Assembly: GCA_025808875.1 (NCBI GenBank)
Contig: CP075528.1
Coordinates: 124,001-188,000, forward strand
Source of the DNA: Enhydrobacter sp.
GTDB lineage: Bacteria; Pseudomonadota; Alphaproteobacteria; Reyranellales; Reyranellaceae
Length of the DNA stretch: 64,000 nt
Direction: 5' to 3'
Under the pieces are notes generated by a model. That model was not told where the DNA came from. It did no database searches and saw only the letters and a list, made by a program, of their open reading frames with translations. The translations under genes and the position numbers were made by a program. This document shows, piece by piece, positions 18,258 through 26,328 of the stretch; within the stretch, counting starts at the first letter, position 1, and every line of letters begins with the position of its first letter.

Positions 18258-20777
18258 TCACCCCATCGAGCCGACGGTTCGGGTTGCCGGGACGTGGCTG
18301 AAATAGGCCCGCGTGATGGCCTCCGACATGACGTCGAGCCGCTCCATGCCGTCCTCGGCGACGGCGCGCAGCTGGGCGAGCGCCAGGCCCTCGTGCCGCC
18401 AGCTCTTCTCCTCGCCGGTGAAGCGGCGCACGACCTGGGCGAGATCGTCCTCGAAGCCGTCGGGCAGGCCCGGCACGACGGTGCCCGACGCCTCGCCGAG
18501 CCGCCGCAGATGGCTGGCGATGGAGCGGAGCTGGAAGGCGAGCGCGCGCGGGTTGCCGTGATCCAGCACGACGAGGTCGAGCACCGGGGCGGGCTGGAGC
18601 TGGCCGAGATAGCGCGTGCGATAGGTGATCGTGCTGTCGCACAGCTCGAGGGCGAGCCGCATCGCCGAGTCCCAGTCGATCGGAGTCTGGTCGAACGGCC
18701 CGAGCGCGCCGCCCAGCACGAACTGCGCGCGTTCGATGCGCCGGCCGAGATCGAGGAACAGCCAGCCGGTGCCGCGCGTCATGTTCTCCTGCGCCAGTCC
18801 CGACAGCGTGGCGACGAAGCGGATGATCTCGTCGATCGCGACCAGCAAGGGGTCGAGCCGGCCGCGCGACTTGACCAGCCGGCGCCGCATGCGCTGCAGC
18901 AGCGGCCCGGTCGCGGCCGTCATGTCGGCGGAGAAACGATCGCGCAGCGACCCCGTCAGCCGCTGGATCGCGTCGAGCACGCTCACCAGGCCGCCGCTCT
19001 CCGAGGCGGCGAGGCCGAGCCCTTCCTGGAAGGCGCCGCTCTCGGGCATGGCCAGCGCCGCTGCCGACGGTATGAGACCGGCACGGTCGATCAGCCTGCC
19101 CAGCAGGCGCAGCTCGACTCCCTCGCGCACGCCCATGGCGCCCTGCGCGACGCGCGTCGTGGCCATCCGCAGCAATCGCGCGTCATTGTCGAGCCGCTCG
19201 ATGTAGCGGCCGAGCCAGTAGAGATTGTCGGCGACGCGGCTCTGCAGGTCGGCGCCGCCGCGATCGATGCCGAGCTGGTGGAAGCGCCGGCCGGGCGGAA
19301 GCTGCACGTCGGCCGCGTCCTCGGCGAGCACCCAGACGTCCTTCAGGGTGCCGGTCAGGCGGCCGAGCGAGCGCAGCGCGGTGTCGCCGGTCGGCTCGCG
19401 CGCCAGGCCGCCCGGCAGCACGCGGTAGCCGCCGCCCGATCCGGTCGCCGCCGCGGGATCGGCGATGAGGAAGCAGCGCATCACCATGGCGGCCGGCGCC
19501 AGCGCCTCGCCGTCCCACTTCGGGCTGAGCGAGGGCGTGACGGGATACTGCGCCACGAAGTGGCCGGGCTGGCTGCGCAGACGCTCCTCGAGGGCGGCGC
19601 GTTCCTCGCTCTCCAGCATGCCGACGACGATCGGCTCGCGATCCTGGCCGAGGCAGGGCCGCACGATCATCGAATCGAGCTGCGCCATGGCGAAGGCATG
19701 GGCGGTGGGTTCGCCCAGCCACCACACGTCGAGCGACGGCAGCTGCAGGGGCTCGCCGAGCAGGTGCTGGCTCAGCCGGTCGAGGAAGGGCATCAGCGCC
19801 GGCGTCTCGACCAGGCCCGAGCCGAGCGCGTTGGCGAGCGCGATGCGGCCGGTGCGGGTGGCCTCGACCAGGCCGGTGACGCCGAGCGCCGAGTCGGCGC
19901 GCAGCTCCAGCGGATCGGCGAACGAGCTGTCGAGGCGGCGCAGCAGCATGTGGACGGGCCGGAGACCGGCCAGCGTCTTGATCGAGACCTGGCCGTCGCG
20001 CGCGACCAGGTCGCCGCCCTCGACCAGCGGCACGCCGAGCGCGCGCGCGAGATAGACGTGCTCGAAATAGGTCTGCGACAGCGAGCCCGGCGTCAGCAGC
20101 GCCATGTTGGGATGGGCGATGTCGGGCGGCGCCATGGCGGCCAGCGTCTGCTGCCAGCGGTCGACGAACGGCCGGACGTGGCGCACCGGGATCGAGCGGA
20201 AGGCCTCGGGCAGGGAGCGCGCCAGCACGCGGCGCATCTCGAGCGCGTAGCCGATGCCCGCCGGCACCTCGGTATGGTCGGCCAGCACCTGCCAGCCGCC
20301 GTCGCTCGAGCGCACCAGGTCGACGGCGTACTGGCCGAGCGCGCGCGGCGGCGCGATGCCGTCGGTGACGCGGCAGGCGCGCAGGAAGTGCCGGTTGGCG
20401 TGCACCAGCATGGGCGGCACCAGCCGCTCCCGCAGCAGGAGCTGCGGGCCGTAGAGATCGCGCAGCACGGCATCGAGCAGGGTGGCGCGCTGGATCAGCC
20501 CGGTCTCGATGCGGTGCCATTCGTCGGGCGCGATGACGAAGGGCAGGGGATCGAACGACCAGTTGGGCGTGCGGCCGTCGTCCAGCAGGTTGAAGGTGGC
20601 GCCCGATTCCTGGAGCTGGCGGCGCGCGCTCTCCACGCGCTCGCCCAGCCCGTCGCCCGGCAGGGAGCGAACGACGCTGAGGATGCCCTGCCAGTGGTAG
20701 CGGATCGACTTCTGGCCGGTGACCAGCTCGTCGTACGCGCCTGCCGGCGAGGACGTGAGGCCGCGCAGCGATTCCAT
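18258..20777 (-). CDS. Circularly permuted ATP-grasp and alpha-E domain fusion protein
   Basis: An 839-residue fusion. The N-terminal part (about 80-480) is a circularly permuted type-2 ATP-grasp domain, with motifs H-P-N-M-A-L-L-T-P-G and L-R-A-D-S-A-L-G. The C-terminal part (about 520-830) is an all-helical alpha-E domain, with N-L-Y-W-L-G-R-Y-I-E-R at its start. In many bacteria these are two adjacent genes; here they are one. ATP-grasp enzymes activate a carboxylate by phosphorylation and join it to an amine, so a peptide-like product is expected. The substrate and product are unknown. It lies between the two transglutaminase-type genes. Confidence 0.9.
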   Translation of the reverse strand: MESLRGLTSSPAGAYDELVTGQKSIRYHWQGILSVVRSLPGDGLGERVESARRQLQESGATFNLLDDGRTPNWSFDPLPFVIAPDEWHRIETGLIQRATLLDAVLRDLYGPQLLLRERLVPPMLVHANRHFLRACRVTDGIAPPRALGQYAVDLVRSSDGGWQVLADHTEVPAGIGYALEMRRVLARSLPEAFRSIPVRHVRPFVDRWQQTLAAMAPPDIAHPNMALLTPGSLSQTYFEHVYLARALGVPLVEGGDLVARDGQVSIKTLAGLRPVHMLLRRLDSSFADPLELRADSALGVTGLVEATRTGRIALANALGSGLVETPALMPFLDRLSQHLLGEPLQLPSLDVWWLGEPTAHAFAMAQLDSMIVRPCLGQDREPIVVGMLESEERAALEERLRSQPGHFVAQYPVTPSLSPKWDGEALAPAAMVMRCFLIADPAAATGSGGGYRVLPGGLAREPTGDTALRSLGRLTGTLKDVWVLAEDAADVQLPPGRRFHQLGIDRGGADLQSRVADNLYWLGRYIERLDNDARLLRMATTRVAQGAMGVREGVELRLLGRLIDRAGLIPSAAALAMPESGAFQEGLGLAASESGGLVSVLDAIQRLTGSLRDRFSADMTAATGPLLQRMRRRLVKSRGRLDPLLVAIDEIIRFVATLSGLAQENMTRGTGWLFLDLGRRIERAQFVLGGALGPFDQTPIDWDSAMRLALELCDSTITYRTRYLGQLQPAPVLDLVVLDHGNPRALAFQLRSIASHLRRLGEASGTVVPGLPDGFEDDLAQVVRRFTGEEKSWRHEGLALAQLRAVAEDGMERLDVMSEAITRAYFSHVPATRTVGSMG

Positions 20778-20812
20778 GAAGCCCTAGGGTCGCATGTCGC
20801 GTGCTGGATGTA

Positions 20813-20828
20813 ACCCCCTCGAGGGGGT
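20813..20828 (-). terminator. Perfect 16-base palindrome after the DUF2126 gene stop
   Basis: ACCCCCTCGAGGGGGT is a perfect palindrome that abuts the stop codon of the DUF2126 gene (20828-20830). As RNA it gives a 6-bp, mostly G:C stem with a TCGA loop. It has no U-run and lies 35 bases before the next gene of the cluster, so it may attenuate transcription or protect or process the mRNA between the giant gene and the ligase gene rather than terminate fully. Confidence 0.5.
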
Positions 20829-23800
20829 CACGCCCGCCGCAGATCGAGCGTCAGCGGATGCTCGGGGTTGTCGAGTGGCCGCGGCTCGGCGGCCGGGCCG
20901 CCGGTGTGGCCGATCGGGAAGAAGCGGGCGCGGCGGCGCGCCTCGGCCTCGTTGGCATTGACCGGCACGCGGTCGTAGTTGCGGCCGCCGGGATGGGCGA
21001 CGTGATAGGTGCAGCCGCCGATCGAGCGTCCGCTCCACGTGTCGTGGATGTCGAAGACGAGCGGCGCGTGCACGCCGATGGTCGGATGCAGCGCATTGGC
21101 CGGTTGCCAGGCGCGATAGCGCACGCCCGCCACGTATTCGCCCGGCACGCCGGTCGCGCGCAGCGGCAGGGCGAAGCCGTTGCAGGCGATCACGTGGCGC
21201 GCGTCGTTCAAGCCTTCGACCCTGACCTGCAGCCGCTCGACCGAGGAATCGACGTGGCGCACCGCGCCGCCGCCGCCCGGCTCCTCGCCCAGCACGTGCC
21301 AGGGCTCCAGCGCGTGGCGCAGCTCGAGTCCGACGCCGCGCCGGGCGATCCCGCCGATCCTGGGGAAGCGGAACTCGAAATGCGGCGTGAACCACGCGGG
21401 GTCGAAGGCGTAGCCGGCGGCCGCGAGATCGTCGAGCACGTCGGCGAAATCCTGCCAGACGAAGTGCGGCAGCATGAACTCGTCGTGCAGGCGCGTGCCC
21501 CAGCGGCTCAGCCGCCGCTCGTAGGGCCGCTGCCAGAAATGGGCGACCAGTCCGCGCAGCAGCGCCTGCTGCGCCACGCTCATGCGCCAGTGCGGCGGCA
21601 TCTCGAAGGCGCGCAGCTCGAGCAGGCCGCGCCGTCCGGCGGCGCTGTCGGGCGCGAACAGCTTGTCGATGCAGAACTCGGTGCGGTGCGTGTTGCCGGT
21701 CGAATCGACCAGGATGTTGCGGAACAGCCGGTCGACCAGCCAGGCCGGCGCCTGGCGTCCCGGCGCGATCTGGCGGAAGGCGATCTCGAGCTCGTGGAGC
21801 TGGTCGTTGCGCGCCTCGTCGACCCTGGGATGCTGACTGGTCGGGCCGATGAACAGGCCGGAGAAGAGGTAGGAGAGCGAGGGATGGTTGTGCCAGTAGC
21901 CGAGCAGGCTCTTCAGCAGGTCGGGCCGGCGCAGCAGCGGCGACTCGGCGGCGGACGGCCCGCCCAGCGTGACGTGGTTGCCGCCGCCGGTGCCGGTGTG
22001 GCGCCCGTCGATCATGAATTTCTGCGCCCCGAGCCGGGTCTGCCGCGCCTCCTCGTAGACGATCTCGGTCTTCGTCACGACCTCGCGCCAGTCGGCGGAG
22101 GGATGGATGTTGACCTCGATCACGCCGGGATCGGGCGTGACGCTGAAATGCAGCAGCCGCGCATCGCCGCCCGGCGGCGGATAGCCTTCGATGAAGACGG
22201 GCTGGCCGAGCTCCTCGGCGGTGTCTTCCACGGCCGCCACCAGGTCGAGATAGTCCTCGGTGCGCTCGACCGGCGGCATGAAGACGAAGAGATGCCCGTC
22301 GCGCGGCTCGAAGGCGATCGCCGTGCGCACGATCCAGTGGGGCGACGAGCCGACCGCGGGCCGCGCGCCATTGTCCGGCGCCAGCGCGCGATTCCAGATC
22401 TCCCGGCGCGACATGTCGCCGTCGATGTCGGCCGGCCGGCCTGGCCGCTGCGGCCGCAGCACCGGCGCGCGGCGGAAGGCGTCGATGGGCGGCAGCGCCG
22501 GATGCGGGATCATCGGATCGGGCTCGGCGATGAAGCCCGCATCCATGGGCGCCGCCCAAGGCAGCGAATCGAGGGGCAGACGAAAGCCCAGGGGCGAATC
22601 GCCGGGGATCAGGTAGCACCGCTCCGAACGCAGGAACCACGGCCCGCTCTTCCAGCGACCGCGGCCGTTATGGTCGCGCTGGATCGGCAACACGCTGCCG
22701 ACCGGACTCTCCAGCCCCTGCTCGAAGATGCGCGACAGGCGCTCGCGCTCGAGCTCGTCCTTCACCCTCGATCGCTCGACCGTGACGTTGGCCGGCAGCC
22801 GGCGCTCGCGCCACAAATAGTACCAGGTGTCCTCGAAGGCCTGGAACAGGTAGCCGGGATCGAGCTGCAGGCGTTCGGCGAACGCCGCGGCGAAGCGATG
22901 CGCGAGAGCGGCGTCGGCGCCGGCCGGCTTGGACTCGAGCGCGATCAGGTGCGGATCGCGCCAGATCGGCTCGCCGTCCTTGCGCCAGTGGCAGCCGAGC
23001 GCCCAGCGCGGCAGCTGTTCGCCGGGGTACCACTTGCCCTGGCCGTAATGCAGCAGGGGTCCCTGCGCGAAGCGATCGGCCAGACGTCGGAACAGGATGC
23101 CGGCGCGGCGGCGCTTCTCCGGCCCGAGCGCGAGCGTGTTCCACTCGTCGCCGTCCATGTCGTCGATCGACACGAAGGTCGGCTCGCCGCCCATGGTGAG
23201 GCGCAGGTCCGCCTGGGCGATGTCGCGCTCGACCGCGTCGCCGACATCGAGCAGCGCCTGCCATTGCGCGTCGCTGTAGGGCCGGGTCACGCGCGGCGTC
23301 TCGCGGATCCGCGTCACCTTCATGTCGTGGGCGAACGCCACCTCGGCCTTTTCGACCAGCCCTTCGATCGGTGCCGCGCTCGACGGCTCGGGCGTGCAGG
23401 CGAGCGGGATGTGGCCCTCGCCGGCCAGCAGCCCCGAGGTCGGGTCGAGCCCGATCCAGCCGGCGCCCGGCAGGTAGACCTCGCACCAGGCGTGGAGGTC
23501 GGTGAAGTCGTGCGTCGGTCCCTCGGGGCCGTCGAGCGGCTTCTCGTCGGGCACGAGCTGGATCAGGTAGCCCGAGGCGAAGCGCGCGGCGAAGCCGAGA
23601 TGGCGCAGGATGGTGACCAGCAGCCAGCCGGTGTCGCGGCACGAGCCCTTGCCCAGCCCGAGCGTCTGCTCGCAGCCCTGCACGCCCGGCTCCAGGCGGA
23701 TGACGTAGCCGATCTCCTTCTGCAGGCGGGCGTTGAGTCCGACGAGGAAGTCGACGGTGCGTTGCTTCGATCGATCGACGCTCGCCAGCCATTGCCGCAG

Positions 23801-24178
23801 CAGCGGCCCCGGCGCCTCGAGCTTGCGGAACGGCGCGATCTCCTCGGCGAGCGAGGGATCGTAGTCGAACGGCCACTGCTCGGCCTGAGGCTCGAGGAAG
23901 AAGTCGAACGGGTTGACCACCGTCATGTCGGCGACGAGGTCGACCGTGACGTCGAAGGTTTCGGTCTTCTCGGGAAAGACGAGGCGGGCGAGGTGGTTGC
24001 CCTGCGGATCCTGCTGCCAGTTGATGAAGTGCCGGCGGGGCTCGACCGTCAGCGCATAGGACAGGATCGCGGTGCGGCCGTGCGGCGCCGGCCGCAGGCG
24101 CACGACCTGCGGCCCCAGCGACACCGGCCGGTCGTAGCGATAGGTCGTCCGATGATGGAGCGCGACGTGGATGCTCAT
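20828..24178 (-). CDS. Transglutaminase/DUF2126 fusion protein (predicted amidoligase component)
   Basis: A 1116-residue protein. The N terminus repeats the architecture of the small transglutaminase: beta domain (1-90) and core with C180 in G-K-G-S-C-R-D-T-G, H229 in D-L-H-A-W and D245 in G-L-D-P-T-S-G. The rest, from about 300, is DUF2126, with a T-M-G-G-E-P-T-F stretch (minus-strand text L-T-M-G-G-E-P). DUF2126 has been proposed in computational work to be related to the glutamine-synthetase/GCS-type ligase fold. It heads the three-gene cluster, and its ATG at 24178 faces the divergent SDR gene across a repeat. The role in making or trimming a peptide is inference. Confidence 0.9.
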   Translation of the reverse strand: MSIHVALHHRTTYRYDRPVSLGPQVVRLRPAPHGRTAILSYALTVEPRRHFINWQQDPQGNHLARLVFPEKTETFDVTVDLVADMTVVNPFDFFLEPQAEQWPFDYDPSLAEEIAPFRKLEAPGPLLRQWLASVDRSKQRTVDFLVGLNARLQKEIGYVIRLEPGVQGCEQTLGLGKGSCRDTGWLLVTILRHLGFAARFASGYLIQLVPDEKPLDGPEGPTHDFTDLHAWCEVYLPGAGWIGLDPTSGLLAGEGHIPLACTPEPSSAAPIEGLVEKAEVAFAHDMKVTRIRETPRVTRPYSDAQWQALLDVGDAVERDIAQADLRLTMGGEPTFVSIDDMDGDEWNTLALGPEKRRRAGILFRRLADRFAQGPLLHYGQGKWYPGEQLPRWALGCHWRKDGEPIWRDPHLIALESKPAGADAALAHRFAAAFAERLQLDPGYLFQAFEDTWYYLWRERRLPANVTVERSRVKDELERERLSRIFEQGLESPVGSVLPIQRDHNGRGRWKSGPWFLRSERCYLIPGDSPLGFRLPLDSLPWAAPMDAGFIAEPDPMIPHPALPPIDAFRRAPVLRPQRPGRPADIDGDMSRREIWNRALAPDNGARPAVGSSPHWIVRTAIAFEPRDGHLFVFMPPVERTEDYLDLVAAVEDTAEELGQPVFIEGYPPPGGDARLLHFSVTPDPGVIEVNIHPSADWREVVTKTEIVYEEARQTRLGAQKFMIDGRHTGTGGGNHVTLGGPSAAESPLLRRPDLLKSLLGYWHNHPSLSYLFSGLFIGPTSQHPRVDEARNDQLHELEIAFRQIAPGRQAPAWLVDRLFRNILVDSTGNTHRTEFCIDKLFAPDSAAGRRGLLELRAFEMPPHWRMSVAQQALLRGLVAHFWQRPYERRLSRWGTRLHDEFMLPHFVWQDFADVLDDLAAAGYAFDPAWFTPHFEFRFPRIGGIARRGVGLELRHALEPWHVLGEEPGGGGAVRHVDSSVERLQVRVEGLNDARHVIACNGFALPLRATGVPGEYVAGVRYRAWQPANALHPTIGVHAPLVFDIHDTWSGRSIGGCTYHVAHPGGRNYDRVPVNANEAEARRRARFFPIGHTGGPAAEPRPLDNPEHPLTLDLRRA

Positions 24179-24270
24179 CCTGGTGCCCTGGCCCGACCCG
24201 AGTTTCGCTCTTCAAGCACACTTAGCAAGTGACATGCCATTGATGACGGAACAACCTCGCCAAGGTACGA

Positions 24271-24378
24271 CCTCACCCGAGGAGCGGCTGCAAGCCGCGT
24301 CTCCAAGGGTGGGCCACATCGGAGATTGTTGCCATCCTTCGAGACGCCGCGCTTCGCGTGGCGTCTCGAAGGATGAGG
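24271..24378. repeat. Intergenic palindromic repeat, copy 2, with perfect 16-bp hairpin
   Basis: This is related to the repeat at 12139-12243: it opens with CCTCACCCGAGGAG, a CGGCT/AGCCG mini-hairpin and CGTCTCCAAGGGTGGG. Its right half differs, being a perfect 16-bp inverted repeat, CATCCTTCGAGACGCC (24333-24348) with GGCGTCTCGAAGGATG (24360-24375), around an 11-base loop that itself contains CGCG/CGCG. It occupies most of the 232-base gap between the divergent DUF2126 and SDR genes and ends 33 bases before the SDR start, so it must lie within or next to their promoters. Confidence 0.8.
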
Positions 24379-24410
24379 GCGGACTGGTTGCGGGAGGACG
24401 CGAAGGCAAG

Positions 24411-25154
24411 ATGACAGACCTGTTCGATCTCACCGGCAAGGTCGCCCTGGTGACGGGCGGCAGCCGCGGCCTGGGCTACCAGATGGTGAAGGCCTTCGCC
24501 GCCCACGGCGCCGACGTCTTCATCACCTCGCGCAAGCTCGACTCCTGCGACAAGGTCGCGGCCGAGGTGCGGGCGATGGGCCGGCGCGCCGCGACCCATG
24601 CCTGCAACGTCGCCAACTGGAACGAGCTCGAGGGCCTGGTCGACGCCGCCTACGGCGCGTTCGGCAAGGTCGACATCCTGGTCAACAATGCCGGCTCCTC
24701 GCCGCTCGCGCCGTCGTCGCTGGAGACGCCCGAATCGCTGTTCGACCGCATCGTGTCGCTGAACTTCAAGGGGCCGTTCCGGCTGATGTCGCTGGTCGGC
24801 AGCCGCATGGCGGCGGGCGAGGGCGGCTCGATCATCAACATCTCGAGCGCCGGCGCGATCCGCCCGCGACCGCAGATCGCGCCCTACGCCGGCGCCAAGG
24901 CGGCGCTCAACGCCGTCACCGAGGCCTTCGCCTTCGAGTACGGTCCCCGGGTGCGGGTCAACACCATCCAGCCCGGCCGCTTCCTGACCGACGTGTCGAA
25001 GGCCTGGGACGAGGAGCACAGGAAGAACGCAACGGCGGCGCTCAAGCGCAGCGGTTCGCCGGAGGAGATCGTGACGGCGGCGCTCTATCTCGCCTCGCCG
25101 AGGTCGAGCTTCACCACCGGATCGGTCGTGCGCGTCGATGGAGGAATCGCATGA
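24411..25154 (+). CDS. Short-chain dehydrogenase/reductase
   Basis: A 247-residue classical SDR. The cofactor loop T-G-G-S-R-G-L-G is at 15-22, N-N-A-G at 92-95, catalytic Ser146 in N-I-S-S and Y159/K163 in Y-A-G-A-K. It would oxidise an alcohol or reduce a ketone with NAD(P). The ATG at 24411 is used; a longer frame to 24171 runs through the palindromic repeat and gives no family-like N terminus. The stop overlaps the ATG of the zinc dehydrogenase (ATGA at 25151-25154), so the two enzymes probably act in one pathway. Confidence 0.9.
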   Translation: MTDLFDLTGKVALVTGGSRGLGYQMVKAFAAHGADVFITSRKLDSCDKVAAEVRAMGRRAATHACNVANWNELEGLVDAAYGAFGKVDILVNNAGSSPLAPSSLETPESLFDRIVSLNFKGPFRLMSLVGSRMAAGEGGSIINISSAGAIRPRPQIAPYAGAKAALNAVTEAFAFEYGPRVRVNTIQPGRFLTDVSKAWDEEHRKNATAALKRSGSPEEIVTAALYLASPRSSFTTGSVVRVDGGIA

Positions 25155-26281
25155 AGATGAAAGCCGCCGTGCTGACGGTCTGCGGTGCGCCGCGGCCGTT
25201 CGCCAGGAGCAAGCCGATCCAGACCGTCGAGCTCGATCTCGATCCGCCGGGCGAGGGCGAGGTGCTGGTCAAGGTGGGCGGCGCCGGCCTCTGCCACTCC
25301 GACCTGTCGCTGGTCAACGGCGACAGGCCGCGGCCGGTGCCGGTCGTGCTGGGCCACGAGGGCTCGGGCGAGATCGTCGAGGTCGGCACGGGCGTGCACG
25401 ACGTCAAGCCGGGCGACCATGTCTGCTTCACCTTCAACGTCTCCTGCGGCCGTTGCCGGCGCTGCCTCGAGGGGCGGCCCTACATCTGCGAGCGTTCGGT
25501 GACGCCGCGCGCCGCCGGCCAGCTCCTCAGCGGCCATCATCGCCTGCACCTGGACGGCAAGCCGGTGAACCATCAATCGGGCGTCTCCTGCTACGCCGAA
25601 TACGCCGTGGTCGACCGCGGCTCGGTGGTGGTGATCGACAGGAGCCTGCCGCTCGACCTCGCCGCCCTGTTCGGCTGCGCGGTCGTCACCGGCGTGGGCG
25701 CCGTGGTCAACACCGCGCAGATCCGCGCCGGCAGCACCGTCGCCATCGTCGGGCTGGGCGGCGTCGGCCTGTCGGGCCTGCTCGGCGCGGTGCTGGCCGG
25801 CGCCAGCCAGATCGTCGCCATCGACCTTTCCGACGACAAGCTCGGCCTGGCGCGGCAGCTCGGCGCGACCCACACGGTGAACGCCCGGGACGCCGACCAC
25901 GTCAAGCAGGTGCGCGACCTCACCAACGGCGGCGTCGACTATGCCTTCGACCTCGCCGGCACCATCAAGGCGATGGAGACCGCCTATCTCGTCACGCGCT
26001 GGGGCGGCACCACGGTGACGGCGGGCCTCTCGCCGATCGCCGCCGACTTCTCCTTCAAGCAGAGCGCGCTGGTCAGCGAGGAGAAGACCATCAAGGGCAG
26101 CTACATGGGGAGCTGCGTGCCGGTGCGCGACATCCCGCGCTTCATCGCGCTCTACCAGCAGGGCAAGCTGCCGGTCGACCGCATGGTGAGCCAGCGCATC
26201 GGCTTCGACGAGATCAACGCCGGCTTCGATCGCCTGCAGGACGTCGCGACGGTGCGCCAGATCCTGGTGCCGCACGGCTAG
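25151..26281 (+). CDS. Zinc-dependent alcohol dehydrogenase (MDR, class III-like)
   Basis: A 376-residue medium-chain dehydrogenase. Catalytic zinc ligands are the Cys in G-L-C-H-S-D and the His in G-H-E-G. The structural zinc loop is complete: C-x2-C-x2-C-x7-C in S-C-G-R-C-R-R-C-L-E followed by Y-I-C-E. The NAD fold is G-L-G-G-V-G. Length and the GHEG/ICE pattern resemble formaldehyde/benzyl-alcohol-type enzymes, but the substrate is unproven. It is translationally coupled to the SDR gene. Confidence 0.92.
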   Translation: MKMKAAVLTVCGAPRPFARSKPIQTVELDLDPPGEGEVLVKVGGAGLCHSDLSLVNGDRPRPVPVVLGHEGSGEIVEVGTGVHDVKPGDHVCFTFNVSCGRCRRCLEGRPYICERSVTPRAAGQLLSGHHRLHLDGKPVNHQSGVSCYAEYAVVDRGSVVVIDRSLPLDLAALFGCAVVTGVGAVVNTAQIRAGSTVAIVGLGGVGLSGLLGAVLAGASQIVAIDLSDDKLGLARQLGATHTVNARDADHVKQVRDLTNGGVDYAFDLAGTIKAMETAYLVTRWGGTTVTAGLSPIAADFSFKQSALVSEEKTIKGSYMGSCVPVRDIPRFIALYQQGKLPVDRMVSQRIGFDEINAGFDRLQDVATVRQILVPHG

Positions 26282-26328
26282 GCCGGCGGCGGACGCGGGA
26301 CAAGGCTGCGGTCAGGGGGGGCTTCGCA

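Noticed and set aside
17406..24232. Very long plus-strand frames (over 1100 codons each) opposite the transglutaminase/ATP-grasp/DUF2126 genes.
   Set aside because: They are products of high GC at third codon positions: low-complexity, Arg/Gly/Ala-rich translations without domains, antisense to genes with clear motifs.
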